Positions 41,587-50,987 of a stretch of 64,000 nucleotides of DNA are shown here, piece by piece. This stretch comes from Flavobacterium panacagri (GTDB lineage: Bacteria; Bacteroidota; Bacteroidia; Flavobacteriales; Flavobacteriaceae). A model generated the notes under the pieces. It was not told the origin of the DNA and searched no databases. It saw only the letters and a list, made by a program, of their open reading frames with translations. The stretch covers positions 3,162,001 to 3,226,000 of the forward strand of contig NZ_CP119766.1 of NCBI RefSeq assembly GCF_030378165.1, in the 5' to 3' direction. Both the position numbers and the translations under genes were made by a program. Each line of letters starts with the position of its first letter. Position 1 is the stretch's first letter.

Positions 41587-42198
41587 TTAAATAGTTTTAA
41601 TTTTTAGGTCTATTATTTTTACTTCTCCGTTGGTTATAAAACCTAATTTTCCTGTTTGGCTTAGGTTTTTATTTTCTAAAGAACATTCTAAGGAAGTTTT
41701 ATTGTCTATTGAAAATAATAATTGGTTGTTTTGAACTTTAATTTTTACAGAATACCATTTGTTGTTTTGCAGTTCAATAGGTTTGCTGAAAAGGCTTTTT
41801 CCACCTCTTTTACCATATTCGTTACTGTTTATGTCATAAACACCTTTTCCAATTACGATATTTTGATCTATTTGATAAAGATAGGTCCTGATGTAATTTC
41901 CTTTTTCTAAATTCAACATGACTTCGAATAAAGATTCCTTGGTCATATTGGCTTTAAATTCTATTTCATAGTTTTTTGGCAGTTTCTTTTTTGATTCTAA
42001 AACACCCCATTCTGAAGGAGATCCAGTTCCGATAATGGTGTCATTTTTTAAAATCCATTCTTTTGAATTGATTCTCCAATCTGACTTTAATTTTGAAGAT
42101 GTATTAAGAGTATATTCTTTTTTTACTGTTGAAATTGTACCTGAGCAGGAAAACAATAACAGCTGTAAAAGAAACACTATAGAAATCTGGTTTCTCAT
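41587..42198 (-). CDS. Lipoprotein with concanavalin-like (DUF1080/LamG-type) domain
   Basis: A 203-residue lipoprotein (signal ends LLLFSCSG). The mature part has the beta-jellyroll pattern of DUF1080/LamG-type domains, e.g. YEIEFKANMTKESLFEVML, NNKWYSVKIKVQNNQLLFSI and GKLGFITNGEVKIIDLKI. Such domains bind or hydrolyse sugars, but no catalytic residues can be named. It is probably surface or periplasmic. Confidence 0.7.
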   Translation of the reverse strand: MRNQISIVFLLQLLLFSCSGTISTVKKEYTLNTSSKLKSDWRINSKEWILKNDTIIGTGSPSEWGVLESKKKLPKNYEIEFKANMTKESLFEVMLNLEKGNYIRTYLYQIDQNIVIGKGVYDINSNEYGKRGGKSLFSKPIELQNNKWYSVKIKVQNNQLLFSIDNKTSLECSLENKNLSQTGKLGFITNGEVKIIDLKIKTI

Positions 42199-42215
42199 TT
42201 TAATTTATGTAAATA

Positions 42216-43439
42216 TTATTTTAGTTGTCCAGTCGAACCTGTTTCAGCTGGTAGAAGTTCAAATACTGAAGTAGGAGCGAGGCCTTGTTCGATTCTATGT
42301 GAAACGTACAAAATAGATACGTTTGTTTCTTGTTTAATGGTATTGATTAACTGAATTACTAAATCTACGTTTTCATCATCTAAACCTTCTACAGGTTCGT
42401 CTAAGATTAATAAAGGCGGGTGTTTTAAAACGGCACGAACAATTAATCCAACTCTTTGCTGACCGATAGAAAGATCAATGAAACGTTTTTTACGTAAATG
42501 TGTCATTTCGATTACTTCCAGCCATTGCGTTACGATATTTTTTTGGTGTGTTGTAGGTTCTGTATAAAGTCCGATTTGGTCAAAGAAACCTGAAAGAATC
42601 ATTTGTTCCAACGTATGTCCTTTTTGAAACAAATCCATCATTGCAGTGGTATAAATTCCGATTTGTTTTTTGATGTCCCAAACGCTTTCTCCAGTTCCTT
42701 TTTTTCTTCCGAACAAAAATAAATCCTGCCCAAAACCTTTTGGATTATCTCCTGTGATTAAGGATAAAATAGTACTTTTTCCGGAACCGTTAGGCCCAAT
42801 TAACTGCCAGAATTCGCCTTGTTTGATCGTCCAGGAAATGTTGTCGAGAATCTTTCTTTCTTCATAACTTACCGAAACATTTTCTAGTCTGATTAATTCA
42901 TCGTCAGGAAAAGTATGGATTTCAGTTGCTTTTGGAATTGCCGTTGTGTTTAATGTTTTGAAATGATTTTCACTTTTTACAAACGGATGCAGTTCGAATG
43001 TGTTGTCTTTGATCTGCGCTTTGTTGGGAACAAATTCCAATACATCAACTGTACGGTTTAAAAGCTGGATAATGGCAATATCATTGGTTAGATCTTTTAA
43101 AGAATCGGCTAGTATGACTCTTGAAGCCTGATCTAAATGATCAAAAGGATTATCGAAAATAATGAAATCTGGTTTTTGATTGATGCAGTATTTCAAAAAC
43201 TCTTTTTTGCGTTCGCCTGAAGAAAACGTTCTTAGCTGTCTGTTTGAAGTAGTTGAAGCTTCAACGCTGTCGTATTGAAATTCTTTTTCGATGAATTTTT
43301 CGATGGCAATATCAGAAAACAGTATTCCTTTTTGAGTGTTAAAAATGGCTAATTCTCCAGTTGCTTCTCCGTTTAATATGTTGTCTATTAGCTTTTTTTT
43401 ATTTACCTGATTAGATAAAAGTATATCCCAGTGTTGCAT
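42216..43439 (-). CDS. Tandem ABC ATPase (ModF-like) with degenerate first domain
   Basis: A 407-residue soluble protein with two ABC-ATPase modules. The second is canonical: GPNGSGKSTILSLI near 222, LSIGQQRVGL and LLILDEPVEGLD. The first (1-165) has a signature FSSGERKK but no P-loop (SNQVNKKKLI stands in its place), and Walker B reads FIIFDNPF, with Asn instead of the catalytic Glu. This resembles ModF/YlmA-type proteins, which lack a permease. The partner is unknown. It lies 17 bases after the sulfurtransferase gene. Confidence 0.82.
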   Translation of the reverse strand: MQHWDILLSNQVNKKKLIDNILNGEATGELAIFNTQKGILFSDIAIEKFIEKEFQYDSVEASTTSNRQLRTFSSGERKKEFLKYCINQKPDFIIFDNPFDHLDQASRVILADSLKDLTNDIAIIQLLNRTVDVLEFVPNKAQIKDNTFELHPFVKSENHFKTLNTTAIPKATEIHTFPDDELIRLENVSVSYEERKILDNISWTIKQGEFWQLIGPNGSGKSTILSLITGDNPKGFGQDLFLFGRKKGTGESVWDIKKQIGIYTTAMMDLFQKGHTLEQMILSGFFDQIGLYTEPTTHQKNIVTQWLEVIEMTHLRKKRFIDLSIGQQRVGLIVRAVLKHPPLLILDEPVEGLDDENVDLVIQLINTIKQETNVSILYVSHRIEQGLAPTSVFELLPAETGSTGQLK

Positions 43440-43456
43440 TGTAATTTTATAAAGTA

Positions 43457-44308
43457 TTATTTATTCTCTTTTAGTGCCATTTCACGCTCGTTTCTAGACC
43501 ATTCGCTCCATGATCCCACATATAATTTCGGAATTGGAAGTCCAGCGTAATCCATCGCTAATAAGGTGTGACAGGCTGTAACTCCTGATCCGCAATGTAC
43601 AATTATGTTTTCGTCTTTTTTATCTCCAATTACAGATTTGTATTTTTGAGCTAATTCTTGAGAAGACTTAAAGAATCCGCTTTCATCTAAATTTTCAGTT
43701 AGCGGAATATTAACTGCTCCGGGAATATGTCCTGCAATTAAATCCAATGGTTCTGTAAGTCCGTCGAATCTGTTTTTATCCCGAACATCAATGACAAGAT
43801 TTTGATCGTTTTTACGAGCTTTTTCGACTTCTTCTATACTGGCTAATGGTAACTTCCATTCTTTAATTGGGTATGTTGTTTTCTGATATGTTTCAGTTCC
43901 AGAATTTGTTGGAAAGTCATTTTGTAATGCTGCTTGGTAACCACCATTTAAAACCTGAATTTTTTCGTGTCCAGCGGCACGCATCATCCACCAGAATCTT
44001 GCAGCGAAATTAGAACCATTTTTATCATCGTAAACAATAATATGATCTGATGGCGAAATTCCTAATTTTGAAAGTGTTTCTGTAAATTGTTCTATAGTTG
44101 GCAATGGATGTCTGCCTCCATTTGCTGGATTTTCCGGAATAGAAGCCAAATCCAGATTTAGATCTACAAAACGAGCGCCTTTTAAATGCTCTTTTAGATA
44201 AACTTCAAAAGCATTTGAACCCGCTCTGGCATCAATTAAAATAATTTCAGAAAGAGTGAGCTGGCTTAATTCTTCAGCGGAAATTATTGGAGAAAGAGTA
44301 GTAGACAT
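43457..44308 (-). CDS. Thiosulfate/3-mercaptopyruvate sulfurtransferase
   Basis: A 283-residue two-rhodanese-domain enzyme. The catalytic Cys is in IIVHCGSGVTACH near 232. The loop CGSGVTA is that of 3-mercaptopyruvate sulfurtransferases, whereas rhodaneses have CRKGVT. The N-terminal domain lacks a Cys at the matching place (VYDDKNGSNFAARFWWMMR). It is cytoplasmic and acts in sulfur transfer and cyanide detoxification. It is close upstream of the ABC gene, probably in the same transcript. Confidence 0.9.
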   Translation of the reverse strand: MSTTLSPIISAEELSQLTLSEIILIDARAGSNAFEVYLKEHLKGARFVDLNLDLASIPENPANGGRHPLPTIEQFTETLSKLGISPSDHIIVYDDKNGSNFAARFWWMMRAAGHEKIQVLNGGYQAALQNDFPTNSGTETYQKTTYPIKEWKLPLASIEEVEKARKNDQNLVIDVRDKNRFDGLTEPLDLIAGHIPGAVNIPLTENLDESGFFKSSQELAQKYKSVIGDKKDENIIVHCGSGVTACHTLLAMDYAGLPIPKLYVGSWSEWSRNEREMALKENK

Positions 44309-44328
44309 TTTTATTGTTTTTTAAATTG

Positions 44329-45135
44329 TTAATCGGCGAAAGCCTGACCATAAAAAATTAAAAAAGTATTGCTTTTTTTGTCGTATCGTAAACATTCCCA
44401 ATTATTGTAAACGGCACTGGTAGCAAAACAAAGCGTATTCGCTAGGTTTGTTTTTGACACATTTTTGGCGAAACATCCATCTTTTAATATAAAATTTTCA
44501 TCTTTTGATATATCTGTAATTTTAAGATATGAAGATTCTAAATAAGACTCTATGCTTTTTTCAAGATAATCTTCATTGCTAATCAAAAATTCATTTGCAA
44601 ATTGATAATCTAATGTTCCAAAAGAGTAGAAATTACAATTGGCATCTTTTAGACCATTTATGACTTTTATATCCTTATACAATTCAGCATACGTTGAAGA
44701 TTTTTCATTGTAGAGCAGAATTGAAATTTTTTCATTCTTTTTGTCATAAACTATAAATGCAACGTCATTGCTGTTTTCTTGAAACAAGCTTCCTTTTGCA
44801 ATAGAGAGTAATTCATAATTGTGATTCTTCTTGAAATAAGATTGTTGTTCTGCGTCTATTTCTTCAATCAATTTATTATGAATATTAAAAAAAATCTTTT
44901 TTTCAGAAAGTTGTTTTAAGCTTTCTTTTTCTCTTTGTATACGATCGTTGTCTTGAGGATTATCAAACGTAGAAACTTGATAATTTACGCTTTCAGATTC
45001 CTTTTTTTTATTAATTATTTGTGGTGATGTTTCTTTTTGTTGATTGTCTTCTTTATTTATTTTATTCTCCTGCTGTTTTGAGTTGCAAGAGATTATTAGT
45101 AATGTAAAAAGAATTAGGGCAATTTTATTTTTCAT
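44329..45135 (-). CDS. Lipoprotein of unknown function
   Basis: A 268-residue predicted lipoprotein (signal ends LLIISCNSKQ). A polar Lys/Gln/Asn-rich linker to ~85 follows, then a mixed alpha/beta domain with several Tyr and a late Cys pair region (FATSAVYNNWECLRYDKK). I do not recognise the family. It is 20 bases from the sulfurtransferase start on the same strand, so the three genes may be cotranscribed. Confidence 0.65.
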   Translation of the reverse strand: MKNKIALILFTLLIISCNSKQQENKINKEDNQQKETSPQIINKKKESESVNYQVSTFDNPQDNDRIQREKESLKQLSEKKIFFNIHNKLIEEIDAEQQSYFKKNHNYELLSIAKGSLFQENSNDVAFIVYDKKNEKISILLYNEKSSTYAELYKDIKVINGLKDANCNFYSFGTLDYQFANEFLISNEDYLEKSIESYLESSYLKITDISKDENFILKDGCFAKNVSKTNLANTLCFATSAVYNNWECLRYDKKSNTFLIFYGQAFAD

Positions 45136-45214
45136 TCAATTTAAATCTTAGTGACGGTATTTATAATAGTATTTATTAAGGAATTATAGTAAATAAAGAC
45201 TATTTGAAGAGTCT

Positions 45215-46078
45215 TCACTGAACCTGTTTTTTTGAATTACCAAGCCAAAGCAATGCGTTCAAAATCATTTGGCTTTGTGTTTTATTTTCAAACGTGTACG
45301 ATAATGTTTTGTTAGTTCCGCCTTCATAATCAATGTCGTTATGTCCCATGTTTACGTACAGCATTTTGTATTTTTTATTCGTCCATACAACAGGATAATA
45401 ACCGCTGTGCCAAATTTCATGTGCTTTTGGCCCAGTTCCTAACGGAAAACTAGATTGGTCTATAGCTAGTAAAATTTCAATGTCAGGATTTTTAGTTAAG
45501 TCGTTAGACCAGCGATACCATTCGTTTGGAGCTGAACTAAAAGTCTTAGGAAGATTTTTAGTAACAGGATGCTGATTTTCTACGCGTAAAACCGCCGAAG
45601 TAGGTCTCCAGGTATTACTACCATATTCGTCGGAACCTAAAAAAATATTATGATACCAATTCCAATCCTGATTATAACTCGAATTATTCAAAGCGAAAGC
45701 AGCAAAATGAAATCCGATAAAACCACCGCCATTTTCCATATATTTTTGAAAAGCTTCTCGTTGTTCTTTCTTTTCAGGTCGTGTGTCCAGAAACAAAACA
45801 ACCTTATATTGTGCTAAAAATTTTGCGTTTAGATTATCCCAATTGCTGGTTGAATCGTATTGAAAATGATTTTCTTGAGCTAATTTCGGAAAATATTTAT
45901 TGGCTTCATGAACAAAGCTGATATGCGCCTGATCATTTTTAGCGGTATAAAAAGCAATGACTTTAAATTTTGGTTTTTCTTTTTTGTTTTGAGAAAATCC
46001 AAGGAAAGAAATTGCTAATGCAAAGATGTAAATACTTCTTCTAAAAGTGGTTTGGAGGTTTTGGTTAGAAATAATCAT
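45215..46078 (-). CDS. ThuA domain protein, exported
   Basis: A 287-residue protein with a signal-like N-terminal helix (SIYIFALAISFLGFSQ) and a ThuA domain, a glutamine-amidotransferase-like fold linked to trehalose and other sugar use. Typical segments are FQKYMENGGGFIGFHFAAFAL, YNQDWNWYHNIFLG, GTGPKAHEIWHSGYYPVVWT and LYVNMGHNDIDYEGG. It is probably periplasmic. No trehalose genes adjoin it, so the substrate is open. Confidence 0.88.
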   Translation of the reverse strand: MIISNQNLQTTFRRSIYIFALAISFLGFSQNKKEKPKFKVIAFYTAKNDQAHISFVHEANKYFPKLAQENHFQYDSTSNWDNLNAKFLAQYKVVLFLDTRPEKKEQREAFQKYMENGGGFIGFHFAAFALNNSSYNQDWNWYHNIFLGSDEYGSNTWRPTSAVLRVENQHPVTKNLPKTFSSAPNEWYRWSNDLTKNPDIEILLAIDQSSFPLGTGPKAHEIWHSGYYPVVWTNKKYKMLYVNMGHNDIDYEGGTNKTLSYTFENKTQSQMILNALLWLGNSKKQVQ

Positions 46079-46094
46079 GAAATAAAATCAAAAA

Positions 46095-46484
46095 TTAGCT
46101 TGGAATTTTTTCGATCAAAATTTCATTTTCAGCTTTGTCAAAATAAGTGCAGGTCATTTCGACGATATCTACACGCCATTTTGCAATTCCGCATTGAGCA
46201 CAATGATTACAAAAAGTCATATAATCGGTTTCGCCATGCTGATGTTTTACTAAAAGTTCTATAAAAAGTTCTTTGTTTGGAAAATCGGCTACTTTAATTT
46301 CAGGATATTTTTCTTCGGCCTCAGCGGTATAATTATTTAAGCCGTAATAAACAACGCTTCCATCATGAACGTAAGTATCATATCCTTTTACACCTAAAAT
46401 AATTAAATCCTGAATGTAATTTGGAAAATCTGCACCGGATTTTACTTTTGAGTGAGCTTCTTTTATTTGGTCTATTGTAAACAT
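46095..46484 (-). CDS. DUF1398 (YbcV-like) protein
   Basis: A 129-residue cytoplasmic protein of DUF1398. The pattern IQDLIILGVKGYDTYVHDGS, VVYYGLNNY and MTFCNHCAQCGIAKWRVDI near 95 fits the family. The function is unknown; the Cys-rich HCAQCG segment may bind metal. It lies 16 bases upstream of the ThuA gene. Confidence 0.8.
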   Translation of the reverse strand: MFTIDQIKEAHSKVKSGADFPNYIQDLIILGVKGYDTYVHDGSVVYYGLNNYTAEAEEKYPEIKVADFPNKELFIELLVKHQHGETDYMTFCNHCAQCGIAKWRVDIVEMTCTYFDKAENEILIEKIPS

Positions 46485-46513
46485 ATTTATATAGTTTTTT
46501 AGGTTAGGTTTTT

Positions 46514-46557
46514 TTAGCCACGAATTTTATTAAAATAATTTGTGAATTCGTGGCTAA
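46514..46557. repeat. Hairpin TTAGCCACGAATT/AATTCGTGGCTAA
   Basis: A 13-base perfect inverted repeat lies between the alpha/beta-hydrolase stop and the DUF1398 start. It probably terminates the upstream DNA or is a repeat-family member (AGCCACGAATT word). No gene is present. Confidence 0.6.
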
Positions 46558-46562
46558 TGAAA

Positions 46563-47552
46563 TTATTTCAAAAATACGATTAATGCTTTTATAAATGAAT
46601 CAAAAGATTCAATATGTGGTAAATGTCCGGTGTTCGGAATTTCTACCAGTTTTGAATTCGGAATTGCTTTTTGCGTTTTTTTACCTAATTCGGCATAATT
46701 TCCCATTGTTTTTTGAACTTCGGCAGCAACTAAAGGTTTTCCTAAAGCGGTTTTATCTCTAGTTCCAATTATTAAAAGTGTTGGACTTTTAATGTTTTTA
46801 AATTCATATAAAACAGGCTGAGTAAAAATCATGTCGTAAAGAAGGGCGGAATTCCAAGCAACTTTATTATAATCGGGAGCAGTTGTCCAACCCGCGCCGA
46901 GTTCTGCCCATTTTTGATAATCGGCATTCCATTTACCATCGTAATAATTCGCCATTTGATACTTTTTAATACCCTCATAATTTTGTTTCAGTTCCGATTC
47001 GTACCACCAGTCAACAGGTTTATAAGGCACAATTAATTTCCAGTCTTCTAAACCAATTGGGTTTTCTAAAACTAATTTTTCTGTCGTTTCAGGATATAAT
47101 AAAGCAAAACGAGTTGCCAGCATTCCGCCCATAGAATGGCCTAAAATGGTGGTTTTTTGAATTCCTAAATGGTCTAAAAGTTTTTTGATGTTTTGAGCTA
47201 ATTGCTGAAAAGTATATTGAAAATGATCTGGTTTTGTTGATTTTCCAAAACCAATCTGATCCGGAACAATGACACGAAATCCTTCTTTTGTCAATGTTTT
47301 TATAGTAGTTTCCCAATAAGCGCCGTTGAAGTTTTTTCCATGAAGCAGTACAATGTTTTTGTTATTGTAATTATCAGGTTTGATATCCATATAAGCCATC
47401 TTAAGTGCCTGACGCTGATTGCTTAATTCTAAAAAATGAACAGGAAAAGGATATTCGTAATTCGTTAGATTAATATCTAATTGTTTGATTTTCTGCTCTT
47501 GTGCCAAACAAAAAACAGGCAATAAAAGTATGAGGAGTTTTAAGTTTTTCAT
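46563..47552 (-). CDS. Alpha/beta hydrolase, exported
   Basis: A 329-residue hydrolase with a signal peptide (MKNLKLLILLLPVFCLAQEQ). The core motifs are LLHGKNFNGAYW (oxyanion region), the nucleophile elbow GHSMGGMLATR near 140, the acid in IIGTRDKTALG and the His in NTGHLPHIESF near the C-terminus. The substrate is not predictable; ester or epoxide hydrolysis is possible. Periplasmic or secreted. Confidence 0.88.
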   Translation of the reverse strand: MKNLKLLILLLPVFCLAQEQKIKQLDINLTNYEYPFPVHFLELSNQRQALKMAYMDIKPDNYNNKNIVLLHGKNFNGAYWETTIKTLTKEGFRVIVPDQIGFGKSTKPDHFQYTFQQLAQNIKKLLDHLGIQKTTILGHSMGGMLATRFALLYPETTEKLVLENPIGLEDWKLIVPYKPVDWWYESELKQNYEGIKKYQMANYYDGKWNADYQKWAELGAGWTTAPDYNKVAWNSALLYDMIFTQPVLYEFKNIKSPTLLIIGTRDKTALGKPLVAAEVQKTMGNYAELGKKTQKAIPNSKLVEIPNTGHLPHIESFDSFIKALIVFLK

Positions 47553-47656
47553 TTAAAAACGGTTTTTTATTAAGGAACATAAAATTACCGCTATGCATTT
47601 TTAAAACCAAAAAATACACTCTTAAAGTTATTACAAAAAAGTGATTGAGTTAACAA

Positions 47657-48499
47657 TTAAGCCATTACAGCAACTATGTTAAGGGCAATGCAACCAAGAT
47701 CTTTGTCACCGATAATTTCCACTTTTTCCAGTGCTTCAATTGGCGACATTCCTTTCGAAAATAAAAGCCATGCATCTTGTGGATTAATTTTGACAGTTGA
47801 AGTAGGACTGTTTTCTATAGAATCAATAAATTCCCAATTATTTTCTTTTTTAATGATGTTCCATTGTCCGCCAATTTCTGTTGTTGCAATTAGACACACA
47901 ATTGTACCATTTGGAGCTTGTGTGTTTCTATAGGTATGCGGTAAAGCCTGAACAAAAGTCTCTATAAACGGATTAAACAATTCTTTGGTCATCAAAGCGG
48001 GTTTTCCTACAGCATCTCTAATCTGTTGTTGATGGAGGAACTTTTCGGTATATTCTCTTGCAATATGAAACCAGTTTAACGAAGTTTCCTGTCCGGCCCA
48101 AGCCACTGAAAATATTGCATTTTCAAATGAGTTTAATGTTTGTAAATGATCCGAATATTCTTTTCCTGTGCTCTCCAGTAAATCAATCAGTACATTAGGA
48201 CTCAGTCTTTTTGTAGCATTCGTCCAAGTCATATTCAGCTGGTTTAAGAAATCGACTAAGTCTTGATAAGAATTAATATTTTCTGGATTTTCTCCAAAAT
48301 AATGATCTCTGGAAATAGATAATCCTCTTAAATTTCCGTCTAATAAATGGGATGCAATATCTTTAACCTTCCATTTTTTTGCTACAGTTTGGGCATTCCA
48401 TTCTTCTTCTGTTAATGATTTTAAAAGATCGATTAATAAAGTGTCCAGAATAGGGAAGAGATGTAAAGTCTGAATCGGAATTATTTCTGAAGATTTCAT
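47657..48499 (-). CDS. Maleylpyruvate isomerase N-terminal domain protein (DinB-like)
   Basis: A 280-residue protein with the four-helix DinB/mycothiol-dependent maleylpyruvate isomerase N-terminal domain (WKVKDIASHLLDGNLRGLSI near 48, FHIAREYTEKFLHQQQIRDA near 150). It has the His residues that usually bind a metal. The C-terminal part resembles an SCP2-like domain. Flavobacteria do not make mycothiol as far as known, so another thiol or substrate is expected. It abuts the MscS gene (5-base gap). Confidence 0.8.
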   Translation of the reverse strand: MKSSEIIPIQTLHLFPILDTLLIDLLKSLTEEEWNAQTVAKKWKVKDIASHLLDGNLRGLSISRDHYFGENPENINSYQDLVDFLNQLNMTWTNATKRLSPNVLIDLLESTGKEYSDHLQTLNSFENAIFSVAWAGQETSLNWFHIAREYTEKFLHQQQIRDAVGKPALMTKELFNPFIETFVQALPHTYRNTQAPNGTIVCLIATTEIGGQWNIIKKENNWEFIDSIENSPTSTVKINPQDAWLLFSKGMSPIEALEKVEIIGDKDLGCIALNIVAVMA

Positions 48500-48504
48500 T
48501 TATT

Positions 48505-49368
48505 TTATTTTTGATCAGGGATTTTGAAATCGCTATTTTTTAAAGTTACAACGCGCTGTGGGTATGGAATATCAATATTATTTTCGTCAAATCTTTTTTT
48601 GATGCTTTGCAGTAAATCACAATACATTACAAAACCGTCTGTAGAATTTTTTGCCCAAGCCCAAGCTTTTAGATTGACGCTCGAATCGGCTAAAGCCACT
48701 ACGCGTGCAACTACCAAAGGAGTTTTTTCTTTTTTGGCTTCAGCAGTTCGGGTATCAATAAAAAGGGGATGTTTGGCTATTTCATCTTTCATTATCTCCA
48801 ATGCTTTTTCCATGTCAGAATCGTAACCAATCCCGATTTCGATTATTTTACAGCATTTGGTATCATGCATATTGGTATTGACAATAATCTGTGCACTGAT
48901 TACAGAATTCGGGATTATAATTCGGTTGTTTTCGGCATCTTTCAAAACAACCTGTCGCAGATTTATATCTTCGACGGTTCCAACAAAATTATTGATAGTA
49001 ATTTTATCATTGATTTTAAAAGGTTTGAAAATCACTAAAAAAATACCGCTTACAATGTTACTCAACGCTTGCTGGGAAGCCAGACCGGCAACAAGAGAAA
49101 TAACGCCGGCACCCGCTAAAAACGAATGTCCGATGATTTTAAATTCAGGAATCTGAATTAGCGCAAAAGCAAATCCAAGAATATAAATTATCGTTATGAC
49201 TAAATGTTTTAAGAATTTAAAACAAGTCGCATCATAATCTTTATCGAATTGTTTTCTGTATAAAAGATAACGGAGTGCTCTGTCTGTAACTGCACCAAGA
49301 ATAATAGTGGTAATTGCAATTATGGCAATGATAATACCGATTCTAAAGTCTTTTATATAGTCAGTCAT
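48505..49368 (-). CDS. MscS-family mechanosensitive channel
   Basis: A 287-residue small-conductance channel with about three membrane helices. The pore-lining third helix and beta domain read IGHSFLAGAGVISLVAGLAS, then QQALSNIVSGIF, FKPFKINDKITINNFVGTVE and IIIPNSVISAQ. It opens under membrane tension to release solutes in hypo-osmotic shock. I chose the ATG at 49368; a GTG/ATG twelve codons upstream is less likely. It is 5 bases from the gene at 47657. Confidence 0.92.
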   Translation of the reverse strand: MTDYIKDFRIGIIIAIIAITTIILGAVTDRALRYLLYRKQFDKDYDATCFKFLKHLVITIIYILGFAFALIQIPEFKIIGHSFLAGAGVISLVAGLASQQALSNIVSGIFLVIFKPFKINDKITINNFVGTVEDINLRQVVLKDAENNRIIIPNSVISAQIIVNTNMHDTKCCKIIEIGIGYDSDMEKALEIMKDEIAKHPLFIDTRTAEAKKEKTPLVVARVVALADSSVNLKAWAWAKNSTDGFVMYCDLLQSIKKRFDENNIDIPYPQRVVTLKNSDFKIPDQK

Positions 49369-49459
49369 ATTTTCTGATTTTAAGAAAAAAAATCCAAAAA
49401 ACAACTGATCAAATATTGCTTTTTGGATTTTATAAAGTTAAGATAAAATTCTTTGTTTT

Positions 49460-49897
49460 TTAGAGTCCTACGAAATCATCGCTTTTCGGAAAAATACTTA
49501 AAGCCTGAATAGCGATTTCAGGAGTTGGAGAAGCCAGTTTACGCAGTTTAGTGTCCATCCAGGCTCCGTCAACCGTAATAGTGGCACAAAGGGTATCATC
49601 TTCTCTTCTAAACTCGTGAATGATTGACCAGCGCGAAGCATCGGCTTTCATTTTTGATGTTTTGGTATGGATGAAGATCTTATCCGAAAGTTTTAATTCT
49701 TTCCTGAAAACACATTCTTCTCTAAATAAAACAGGCCCAAAACCTTGCGTCTGCATTACTTTTAGAGTAAGTCCCAGTTCTTCAAGGATTTCGATACGAT
49801 GCTGTGCACCAAAATCGTAATAAGCACTGTGACGAACGTGAAAATTTGGGTCAAGATCTGACCATCGAAAAGATATTTCTTTTGTAAATGAAGCCAT
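49460..49897 (-). CDS. Acyl-CoA thioesterase, 4HBT hot-dog fold
   Basis: A 145-residue hydrolase of acyl-CoA thioesters. The N-terminus FRWSDLDPNFHVRHSAYYDF holds the conserved Asp and the His-rich segment. Strands VFRKELKLSDKIFIHTKTSK and DDTLCATITVDGAWMDTKLR follow. The substrate chain length is unknown. Confidence 0.85.
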   Translation of the reverse strand: MASFTKEISFRWSDLDPNFHVRHSAYYDFGAQHRIEILEELGLTLKVMQTQGFGPVLFREECVFRKELKLSDKIFIHTKTSKMKADASRWSIIHEFRREDDTLCATITVDGAWMDTKLRKLASPTPEIAIQALSIFPKSDDFVGL

Positions 49898-49952
49898 TTT
49901 GTAATTGTAATTTTAATTTGAAACCGAAATTACGAATAAAAAACGAGTTTTG

Positions 49953-50414
49953 TTAAGGTGTCATTTTTGATAATTCAATCTCTAGTTTATCAAAATTCTC
50001 TTCATTCTTATCCACAACATAAGGTTTTAACTTTTGGCATTCTTCTTCTGTTTCAAAAAGCATTTTAAAAACCAATTTTGTCTCATTTTCAGAAATAGCT
50101 TCAAAGGTCGTCAGGATTTGAAAAAGTGGTTTTGAGTGACGTTTCCAAGCAATAAGATTCGGTTTTTCTATTTTGATGAATTCAACATCATTTTCATAAT
50201 TTCCTTTTTCTGGACCATGCATGGTAAAAGTCCATTTTCCGCCTTCGCAAAAATTAAATTCATGAAAAGTATTAGTAAAACCTTTTGGTCCCCACCAATT
50301 TTTCAAATGTTCTGGAGTACTCCAAGCCTTAAAAACAAGTTCCTGTGGAAAATTTAAAACTCTCGTAGTAACAATTTCTGAATCTGGTGTGGTGAAAAGA
50401 ATCTCTGAAGCCAT
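49953..50414 (-). CDS. SRPBCC/AHSA1-domain protein
   Basis: A 153-residue protein with the AHSA1-like pattern: FPQELVFKAWSTPEHLKNWW near 24, GGKWTFTMHGPEKGNYENDV near 57, and a last helix. These proteins bind hydrophobic ligands, and some modulate Hsp90. Its role is not inferable from neighbours. Confidence 0.85.
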   Translation of the reverse strand: MASEILFTTPDSEIVTTRVLNFPQELVFKAWSTPEHLKNWWGPKGFTNTFHEFNFCEGGKWTFTMHGPEKGNYENDVEFIKIEKPNLIAWKRHSKPLFQILTTFEAISENETKLVFKMLFETEEECQKLKPYVVDKNEENFDKLEIELSKMTP

Positions 50415-50500
50415 TTTTAAAAATTTTTAATTTGATTGTCAAAGGTTTGGTAAAGGTAGTTCTATTTTTGATAAAGAATTAAAGAGTTGATTTTCAAATT

Positions 50501-50968
50501 TTAGATTGTTTCCAGATTATCCCATTCGTACTCTATTTTGTTGACTTTTAAATAGTATGGAATTAATAATAAAATTTCCAGTCTTAAAGAAAAATGCCCA
50601 TTTCCTACACTAAAAGGAAGTATAAAAAGTGAAGCAATACAAATTGCAATTCCGACAACAGCATCTATTTTGGCAATCATAATAGCATTAGGTTTTTCGA
50701 ACCAAAGAGAGTAGGCGGCAAATGCTTTTAAAAGCATAACGGAAATAATAAAGAGCCCTGTTCCAGAATAAGCTCTGTCGGCTGAAAATCCGTAAAGAGA
50801 TAAATTTACGCTTGGGACAAAAAGATTTGTAATGAGCGAACCTACAGCGCAAACGCCCATGATCATAAAAATCCAGCAGAATACTTTTATCCACCAAGGC
50901 AATAATTTACGTCTTATTACAACTGGTTTATCAAATTCATCAAATTTACTTTTTAGTTCTTCTTCCAT
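50501..50968 (-). CDS. Membrane protein of unknown function
   Basis: A 155-residue protein with four predicted membrane helices (about 25-45, 62-85, 95-115 and 120-140). The N-terminus EEELKSKFDEFDKPVVIRRK is polar. I do not recognise a family. It lies 19 bases after the antiporter stop on the same strand and is likely cotranscribed with it. Confidence 0.65.
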   Translation of the reverse strand: MEEELKSKFDEFDKPVVIRRKLLPWWIKVFCWIFMIMGVCAVGSLITNLFVPSVNLSLYGFSADRAYSGTGLFIISVMLLKAFAAYSLWFEKPNAIMIAKIDAVVGIAICIASLFILPFSVGNGHFSLRLEILLLIPYYLKVNKIEYEWDNLETI

Positions 50969-50987
50969 GGTTTTGTTTTTGGTTAGT

